Positions 7,052-11,189 of a DNA stretch of 11,189 bases are shown in pieces (within the stretch, counting starts at the first letter, position 1; each line of letters opens with the position of its first letter). The notes below the pieces were generated by a model. That model had not been told where the DNA came from, searched no databases, and saw nothing but the letters and a program-made list of their open reading frames with translations. A program made the position numbers and the translations under genes. The stretch is from Acidobacteriota bacterium (GTDB lineage: Bacteria; Acidobacteriota; Vicinamibacteria; Vicinamibacterales; Fen-181): the NCBI GenBank assembly GCA_003157675.1, contig PMKG01000415.1:5319-16507 (forward strand), read 5' to 3'.

Positions 7052-7062
7052 GGAATGATTCC
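7052..7062. other. Small palindrome in the divergent promoter region
   Basis: GGAAT-G-ATTCC is an 11-bp inverted repeat with one central base. It sits between the minus-strand gene starting at 7006 and the plus-strand gene starting at 7157. It is a possible operator; no regulator gene is adjacent. Confidence 0.3.
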
Positions 7063-7067
7063 GGCGG

Positions 7068-7088
7068 GCGGCTCGCGGCTCGCGCCTC
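7068..7088. repeat. Heptanucleotide tandem array E
   Basis: The units are GCGGCTC, GCGGCTC, GCGCCTC, with a degenerate fourth (GCGGCGG). It lies in the divergent gap, the only one of the six tracts not close behind a stop codon. Confidence 0.5.
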
Positions 7089-7094
7089 GCGGCG

Positions 7095-7110
7095 GTGTCG
7101 CACGTGACAC
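7095..7110. other. Imperfect inverted repeat in the divergent promoter region
   Basis: GTGTC, six bases, then GACAC, with CACGTG inside. It lies 46 nt upstream of the GTG start at 7157. It could be a regulator site for either divergent gene, but is short enough to occur by chance at this GC content. Confidence 0.3.
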
Positions 7111-7146
7111 AGCCGTCGTCGGTCAGCCATCAGCCCGTTTAGTATT

Positions 7147-7151
7147 GGAGG
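7147..7151 (+). promoter_or_regulatory. Shine-Dalgarno GGAGG fixing the methyltransferase start at GTG 7157
   Basis: GGAGG, preceded by TT, lies 5 nt before the GTG at 7157. The frame is open to 6977, but that stretch overlaps the divergent gene's start and has no family similarity, so the GTG is chosen. Confidence 0.78.
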
Positions 7152-7156
7152 CTCCC

Positions 7157-8038
7157 GTGACCGACACTCTCGCGCTTCAGCGCCGCTTCTTCGCGGAAGA
7201 GATCGAGGCCATCGCCTGCCTGCGCACGCCCGCGCTCGTCGAGGCCCTGGCCACCGTGCCGCGGGAGCGGTTCCTGGCGCCGGGCCCGTGGAAGGTGGCG
7301 AGCCAGGGCGACTTCCAAGCGGGCTTGCGGATGCCCGACGCGTGGCGCAGCACTCCCGACGCCGACCCGCGCCACGTCTACCACAACATCTCGGTCTCGA
7401 TCGACGCAGGCCGGCAGTTGTTCAACGGGCAGCCCGGGTTGCTGTGTTCGTGGATCGACATGCTGAACCTCGCGCCGGGCGCCCGCGTCCTGCACGTCGG
7501 ATGCGGGGTCGGCTACTACTCGGCGCTGATGGCGCACATCGTCGGCGCCCAGGGCCGCGTCGTGGCTGTCGAGGTGGATGACGGGCTGGCCGAGCGGGCC
7601 ACGGCGGCGCTCGCGGCATGGACGCAGGTCGACGTGCGTCACGACGACGGCAGGGTCGACCCGGGTGAGGGATCGTTCGACGCGATCCTGGTCAACGCCG
7701 GCGTGACTCACCCGGAACCGTGCTGGCTGGACGCGCTCACGAAGGGCGGGCGGTTGCTGGTGCCGCTGACCGTCTCGATGCCGGCCATGGGGCCCATCGG
7801 CAAGGGCCCGGCTCTGCTTCTGACGAACGACGGCGAGGCGGGCGCGCTCGGCGCGCGGGCCGTCGGCTTTGTGGCGATCTACTCTGCCGTGGGCCTCCGC
7901 GACGAAACGCTCAACCGCCGTATCGGCGAGGCCATGAAGGCCAGCCCGTTCCCGCCCGTGAAGAAGCTGCGCCGCGACGCGCACGAGGCGTCGCCGGCGT
8001 GCTGGCTGCACGCGGAGGGGTTCTGCCTGAGCGCCTGA
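7157..8038 (+). CDS. PCMT-like SAM-dependent methyltransferase
   Basis: This is a 293-residue soluble protein from GTG 7157. Residues 20-45 (LRTPALVEALATVPRERFLAPG) resemble the N-terminal region of protein-L-isoaspartate O-methyltransferases (PCMT). The SAM-binding core is clear: motif I VLHVGCGVGYYSALMA at 111-126, VVAVEVDDGLAERA at 135-148, DAILVNAGVTHP at 175-186, and the GGRLLVPL strand at 197-204. PCMT enzymes methylate isoaspartyl residues for protein repair and carry a GQTISQP-like substrate loop before motif I. Here the equivalent region reads YHNISVSIDAGRQLFNGQPG (75-94), so the canonical loop is not conserved and the substrate may differ. The protein is also longer than typical PCMT (about 210 residues), with a C-terminal extension after residue 210. 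The next gene begins 12 nt on, with its ribosome site touching this stop. Confidence 0.8.
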   Translation: MTDTLALQRRFFAEEIEAIACLRTPALVEALATVPRERFLAPGPWKVASQGDFQAGLRMPDAWRSTPDADPRHVYHNISVSIDAGRQLFNGQPGLLCSWIDMLNLAPGARVLHVGCGVGYYSALMAHIVGAQGRVVAVEVDDGLAERATAALAAWTQVDVRHDDGRVDPGEGSFDAILVNAGVTHPEPCWLDALTKGGRLLVPLTVSMPAMGPIGKGPALLLTNDGEAGALGARAVGFVAIYSAVGLRDETLNRRIGEAMKASPFPPVKKLRRDAHEASPACWLHAEGFCLSA

Positions 8039-8044
8039 AAGGAG
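8038..8044 (+). promoter_or_regulatory. Shine-Dalgarno AAAGGAG overlapping the upstream stop
   Basis: AAAGGAG begins on the last base of the methyltransferase TGA and is 6 nt from the GTG at 8051. This arrangement favours translational coupling and fixes a GTG start. Confidence 0.8.
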
Positions 8045-8050
8045 TTCACC

Positions 8051-8632
8051 GTGCCCGAAGAGATCGAAGTTCCGACCGAGAAGCTGCACGAGGCGATCCA
8101 CGAGGAGCTCGAGCACGAAGGCGGGCGCTTCCTCAAGCAGATCGCCCTGACGACGGCGCTGCTCGCTGCGTGCGCAGCGGTGGCGTCGCTGCTGGCCGGC
8201 GCCACCGTCAACGAGGCGCTCGTTCTCAAGACCGAAGCGACGCGCCTCCAGGCCCAGGCGTCCGACCAGTGGGCCTTCTACCAGGCGAAGGGGATCAAGT
8301 CGGCCGTTGCGGAAGCCTCACGCACCTCGTGGCTGGCGATTGGCAAGGAGCCGCCGGCAGCCTACGCCGAGACCCAGGCGCGTTACGCGCGTGAGCAGGA
8401 TGAAATCAAGAAGGTCGCCGAGGAGAAGGAGCGGCAGCGCGACGAGAAGGAGCGCGAGGCCGATGCGCTGCTGCACCGTCACCACGGCTACGCCGACGCC
8501 GTGGCGCTGTTCCAGGTGTCGATCGCGCTCGGGGCGGTCGCGGCCCTGACGCGCATCCGTCTCGTCTGGCTCGGATCGGGCGTGGTGGGGATCGCCGGCA
8601 TCGTCATGAGCCTGCTCGCGGCATTGCGCTGA
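8051..8632 (+). CDS. DUF4337-family membrane protein
   Basis: The protein is 193 residues. A charged N-terminus (EVPTEKLHEAIHEELEHEG) precedes membrane segment 1 at about 28-50. A soluble region holds SDQWAFYQAKGIKSAV at 71-86, the most recognisable DUF4337 signature. Residues 107-142 are a highly charged Glu/Lys/Arg helix, probably coiled coil. Membrane segments 2 and 3 lie at about 149-168 and 171-192, joined by the short turn TRIR. No signal peptide or enzyme motif is visible, and the biochemical role of this family is not established to my knowledge. The topology suggests an inner-membrane protein with a long coiled segment on one side. It is coupled to the methyltransferase upstream; whether the two work together is unknown. 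Confidence 0.85.
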   Translation: MPEEIEVPTEKLHEAIHEELEHEGGRFLKQIALTTALLAACAAVASLLAGATVNEALVLKTEATRLQAQASDQWAFYQAKGIKSAVAEASRTSWLAIGKEPPAAYAETQARYAREQDEIKKVAEEKERQRDEKEREADALLHRHHGYADAVALFQVSIALGAVAALTRIRLVWLGSGVVGIAGIVMSLLAALR

Positions 8633-8650
8633 CGGCGGCCCGGAGGAGTG

Positions 8651-8680
8651 GTTACACGCCGGGACCGGTCCGGCTACTAT
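8651..8680 (+). promoter_or_regulatory. Candidate promoter for xth with a palindrome in the spacer
   Basis: GTTACA (8651-8656) and TACTAT (8675-8680) are each 4 of 6 matches to the sigma-70 boxes, 18 nt apart. A perfect 10-bp palindrome, GGACCGGTCC (8662-8671), lies between them. Transcription would begin at about 8687, the ATG itself. Confidence 0.4.
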
Positions 8681-8686
8681 GAACTC

Positions 8687-9442
8687 ATGACCGCCTTGAA
8701 GATCGCCACCTGGAACGTCAACGGCATCCGCGCCCGTCAGGCGCAGTTCGAGGAATGGCTCGCCCGCGAGCAGCCCGACGTCGTCTGCCTGCAGGAGATC
8801 AAGGCCGCGCAGGACCAGATCCCGATCTCGCTGTGGGAGATGGACGGCTACTGGTGCTGCTGGCACGGCGGCAAGGGCTACTCCGGCGTCGGCCTGCACG
8901 TGCGGAAAGCGACGTTCCCCGAGCGGCCCGACTTTTCGCACCCACCGTTCGACTTTGAGACTCGCGTGGCGGTGGCCAGGCTGCCCAACCTCGCCGTCGC
9001 GTCGCTCTACGTGCCGAACGGCGGAAAAGACTTCCAGGCCAAGATGCGCTTTCTCGGGGCGGTTGACGACTACGCGCGAGAGGCCGAGGCGTCGGGCCGG
9101 GAGATCGTGTTGTGCGGCGACCTGAACGTGGCGCGCACCGACCAGGACGTCCACCCGAAGGAGCGCAAACCGAACACGATCGGCCAGCTCCCCGAGGAGC
9201 GCGAGATCCTGAATCGCATCATCTCGCGCGGCCTGGTGGACGTCGGCCGCGCGCTCGACCCCGACAACGAGGAGCTGTTCACCTGGTGGCCGCCATGGCG
9301 CAACATGCGCCAGCGGAACATCGGCTGGCGCCTCGACTACGTCCTCGCGAGCCGCGCGCTCGCCGCGAAGGCCACGCGCTGCCCGGCGTATCGCGAGGTC
9401 GGCACGAGCGACCACGGTCCGGTGGTCGCGGAGTTCGCCTGA
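8687..9442 (+). CDS. xthA: Exonuclease III family AP endonuclease
   Basis: The protein is 251 residues from ATG 8687, close to the usual 250-270. The catalytic set of the exonuclease III/APE1 fold is complete: N10 in TWNVNGIR (6-13), E37 in VVCLQEIKA, Y108 in ASLYVPNGGKD, D145 and N147 in CGDLNVARTDQDVHP, D217 in GWRLDYVLAS, and D242-H243 in GTSDHGPVV. Known activity: cleaves DNA 5' to abasic sites and removes nucleotides 3' to 5' from duplex DNA in base excision repair, with a divalent metal, in the cytoplasm. The start is set by the family N-terminus; a GTG at 8648 is in frame but adds 13 unrelated residues. There is no Shine-Dalgarno at a useful distance, and a promoter-like sequence would place transcription start on the ATG, suggesting a leaderless message. 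Neighbours on the same strand do not suggest an operon role. Confidence 0.94.
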   Translation: MTALKIATWNVNGIRARQAQFEEWLAREQPDVVCLQEIKAAQDQIPISLWEMDGYWCCWHGGKGYSGVGLHVRKATFPERPDFSHPPFDFETRVAVARLPNLAVASLYVPNGGKDFQAKMRFLGAVDDYAREAEASGREIVLCGDLNVARTDQDVHPKERKPNTIGQLPEEREILNRIISRGLVDVGRALDPDNEELFTWWPPWRNMRQRNIGWRLDYVLASRALAAKATRCPAYREVGTSDHGPVVAEFA

Positions 9443-9478
9443 GGCCGCGCTCGCCGGTGTCGATCCACTCGGCTCGCG

Positions 9479-9499
9479 GGGCTCAAGGCTCACGGCTCA
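9479..9499. repeat. Heptanucleotide tandem array F
   Basis: The units are GGGCTCA, AGGCTCA, CGGCTCA, 37 nt after the xth stop. A related 7-mer, CGGCTCG, precedes them out of phase by two bases. The units are close relatives of those in array D ([AC]GGCTGA). Confidence 0.6.
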
Positions 9500-9552
9500 G
9501 GCCGGTCGTCGAGACATGTGAGCGGAGAGTGCAAGCCTTGTTATCCTGTGAT

Positions 9553-10236
9553 GTGCCTCTGACGACGGTCTTCCTCGATGCGGGGGGCGTGCTGGTCACG
9601 CCCAACTGGCGGCGCGTGAGCGCGGCGCTCGCCGCCCACGGCGTGCTCGTCACCGCCGACGCGCTCGGCGCGGCGGACCCGCTCGCCCGGCGCGACATCG
9701 ATCTCGGCCTGGGTTCGGCCGCGAGCGACCAGCAGCGCGGCTGGGGATACTTCAACCTCGTCCTCGAGCACTGCGGCGTACCACTGTCGCCGGCCACCGG
9801 CGCGGCGCTCGAGGAGTTGCACTTCTACCACGCCGAGCACAACCTGTGGGAGACGGTGCCGGACGGCGTGCCCGACGCGCTGGATCGGCTTCGCGCGATG
9901 GGGCTGAAGCTGGTGGTCGTCTCGAACGCCAACGGCAAGCTCAAGGTGCTGTTCGCGAGACTCGACTTGGCGCGGCGCTTCGACGTGATGATCGACTCGG
10001 CCGAGGAAGGCGTGGAAAAGCCTGACCCGCGGATCTTCGAGCTGGCGCTCGAGCGATCGGGCGCGCGCCGCGAGGAGACGCTGCACGTCGGCGATCTCTA
10101 CTACGTCGACGTGGAGGGCGCCCGCGGCGTCGGCCTCCAGGCGGTGCTGCTCGACACGGCCGATCTCTACGGCGGATTCAACTGCCGCCGCATCAGGACG
10201 CTCGGGGAGCTGCCGGAGCTGATCGCGAGCTTCTGA
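9553..10236 (+). CDS. HAD-superfamily hydrolase
   Basis: The protein is 227 residues from GTG 9553. All four HAD motifs are present. Motif I is FLDAGGVLV, with nucleophile D9; the second acidic position is Gly, as in the DxGG(V/T)L subgroup. Motif II is VVVSNAN, with S124. Motif III is K156 in GVEKPDPRIF. Motif IV is HVGDLYYVDVEGARGVG, with D181 and D186. The cap lies at about 15-100. The family mostly removes phosphate from small metabolites; the substrate cannot be read here. The start is uncertain: GTG 9529 and TTG 9538 are in frame upstream, but homology begins at about TTVFLD. None has a good Shine-Dalgarno. TG-T-TATCCT at 9539-9547 could be an extended -10 that would start transcription near 9553. 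It converges on the membrane-protein gene at 10345, with a palindromic repeat cluster between. Confidence 0.85.
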   Translation: MPLTTVFLDAGGVLVTPNWRRVSAALAAHGVLVTADALGAADPLARRDIDLGLGSAASDQQRGWGYFNLVLEHCGVPLSPATGAALEELHFYHAEHNLWETVPDGVPDALDRLRAMGLKLVVVSNANGKLKVLFARLDLARRFDVMIDSAEEGVEKPDPRIFELALERSGARREETLHVGDLYYVDVEGARGVGLQAVLLDTADLYGGFNCRRIRTLGELPELIASF

Positions 10237-10243
10237 TCGGCAG

Positions 10244-10350
10244 CCCTAAAGGGCCGGCCTACACACGGTCGGTGCGAAGCAGGGCTGAAGCCCTGCTCGT
10301 TCTGTGGACGCTGGGCAGAGTCTGCCCGTGTGTAGGCCGACCCTTCAGGG
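10244..10350. repeat. REP-like composite: two inverted 25-nt arms enclosing two hairpins
   Basis: The left arm is 10244-10268 and the right arm 10326-10350. The right arm is the reverse complement of the left at 23 of 25 positions. Each arm carries its own mini-palindrome (CCCTAAAGGG; CCCTTCAGGG). Inside are a perfect 9-bp hairpin at 10278-10297 (AGCAGGGCT/AGCCCTGCT) and a 7-bp hairpin at 10313-10327 (GGGCAGA/TCTGCCC), which touches the right arm. The whole lies between converging genes, the classic place for REP/BIME elements, and may act in transcription termination from both sides. It lacks the T-runs of simple intrinsic terminators. The minus-strand gene's stop codon (10345-10347) lies inside the right arm. 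Confidence 0.8.
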
Positions 10351-11189
10351 TTGGCGCGGGACAAGGATCGCGCGAACCATCCAGCCAACGAGCGCGATCG
10401 CTGCGATCAACAGGAACAGGAAGACCAGGATCGCGCCCCACTGGGGCACCACCCAGGTCGCGGGCCGCAGGCCGGCTGCCGCAAGCTCGGCCCGCCGGGC
10501 CATATCGCGCACCATCACCATGCAGGCCAGAGTAACCGCCAGGCTGCCCGCACCACCATAGAGCAACGACCGCGGGTCCTTCACCATGGTGGCCGGGATC
10601 ATGTGGCCGAACGCGGAGAGCGCCGCCACGATCCCGACGACGATCCACATCGTGGCAGGAACGCTCCGCCCCAGGAACAGCAACATCGTCGACAGCGGCA
10701 GGGCCGCCAGCCACCAGACGCCGAACATGAGGTTGAGCGCGGTCGCGCCGACGAACCAGACGGCGCCCTGCCGCACCATCCACGCCGAACGCTCCTCGTC
10801 GGCCGCCCGCCTGACGTAGCCGGCGATTGCCAGCGCCACGCCAGCCACGGCGCACGCGCCCGTGACGACGTGCAGGAAGCGCGGGGCGAGCGTCGGGTCG
10901 CCGAGGTCGAGGCGCAGGCCGTTTGCTCGCGCGGCAAAACACGCCGCGAGCCGGTCCGGGTGCAGCATCGCGCCCATCACGTTTGCCTGGATGAACGCAA
11001 CGAAGACGACGCAGGCCGGGACGACGAACGCGCCGAGCGAGACGAGCCAGGCCTTCGCCTTCGGGCTGCGCGTCACGTACGCTGCGTAGTAGCCCTTGAT
11101 GAGCGCCAGCACCACCAGGAACCAGGGCACCGCCAGGACAACCGCCGCACTGAAGAACGCCTGTCCGTACAGCACCTGCAGGAACAGCA
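10345..11189 (-). CDS. Multi-spanning membrane protein of unknown function (5' end outside window)
   Basis: The frame is open to the right edge, so only the C-terminal 280 residues or so are seen. A GTG at 11173-11175 exists, but coding sequence (LFLQ) continues upstream of it, and no ribosome site is visible. Roughly seven hydrophobic segments are separated by short loops. Notable elements are FIQANVMGAMLHPDR, GDPTLAPRFLHVVTGACAVAG, LNLMFGVWWLAALP and FGHMIPATMVKD. His residues in or near the membrane segments (MLHP, RFLHV, FGHMIP) are the kind that can bind haem, and the arrangement faintly recalls cytochrome bd-like or other respiratory membrane subunits. That is a guess from pattern, not a family match. 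The downstream end lies inside a dispersed palindromic repeat, which provides the TGA. Confidence 0.68.
   Translation of the reverse strand, partial: LFLQVLYGQAFFSAAVVLAVPWFLVVLALIKGYYAAYVTRSPKAKAWLVSLGAFVVPACVVFVAFIQANVMGAMLHPDRLAACFAARANGLRLDLGDPTLAPRFLHVVTGACAVAGVALAIAGYVRRAADEERSAWMVRQGAVWFVGATALNLMFGVWWLAALPLSTMLLFLGRSVPATMWIVVGIVAALSAFGHMIPATMVKDPRSLLYGGAGSLAVTLACMVMVRDMARRAELAAAGLRPATWVVPQWGAILVFLFLLIAAIALVGWMVRAILVPRQP

Noticed and set aside
5898..7130. A 410-codon minus-strand frame in another register of the FliB-like gene
   Set aside because: The cysteine pattern and family motifs are in the 5828-7006 frame; this one is a shadow with an Arg-rich product.
8318..9493. A 391-codon minus-strand frame antisense to DUF4337 and xth
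   Set aside because: The plus-strand genes have complete family motifs. The antisense product has only composition bias and no ribosome site.
10278..10327. An intrinsic terminator formed by the two inner hairpins
   Set aside because: The stems are good, but no T-run follows on either strand, so I record them as part of the repeat and leave a termination role as a possibility.

Overview
The window is a high-GC bacterial chromosome segment, densely coded, with nine recognisable genes: two cut by the window edges and seven complete. The organism is most likely an acidobacterium of the Vicinamibacteria type. That is an inference from the gene mix (BlaI/M56 pair, TonB-dependent receptor with a Pro/Gln/Thr-rich leader, DUF4337 protein, Gly-rich secreted protein) and from the repeat-laden intergenic regions. 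No rRNA or marker gene is present to prove it. I found no tRNA, rRNA, CRISPR array, IS element or phage gene.

Layout. Positions 1-1172 (+) hold the end of a probable BlaI/MecI-type repressor overlapping, by ATGA, a short M56 membrane metallopeptidase; this is a signalling pair. Positions 1317-4991 (+) hold a TonB-dependent outer-membrane receptor and, 9 nt later, a DASS/SLC13 dicarboxylate-type inner-membrane transporter. Together they look like a two-membrane uptake route. Positions 5164-5859 (+) encode a secreted Gly-rich protein of unknown function. It converges on, and overlaps by 32 nt, a minus-strand cysteine-cluster protein resembling FliB/YkgJ (5828-7006). From the divergent region 7007-7156 run a PCMT-like methyltransferase and a translationally coupled DUF4337 membrane protein (7157-8632). 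Then come exonuclease III (8687-9442) and a HAD hydrolase (about 9553-10236), each with a weak or absent Shine-Dalgarno. At the right edge a minus-strand multi-spanning membrane protein (10345 to beyond the window) converges on the HAD gene.

Intergenic structure is the most unusual aspect. Six gaps contain short degenerate tandem arrays with a strict 7-nt period, although the 7-mer differs from site to site; four lie just downstream of a stop codon. Separately, a dispersed palindromic repeat containing CCCTAAAGGG occurs at 5042-5068 and as two inverted arms at 10244-10350 enclosing two further hairpins. One copy is embedded between heptad tracts. Another supplies the stop codon of the right-hand gene. 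A third array is translated as the C-terminal tail of the FliB-like protein. I see no clear new defence or biosynthetic system. The repeat population and the receptor-transporter pair are the best leads.
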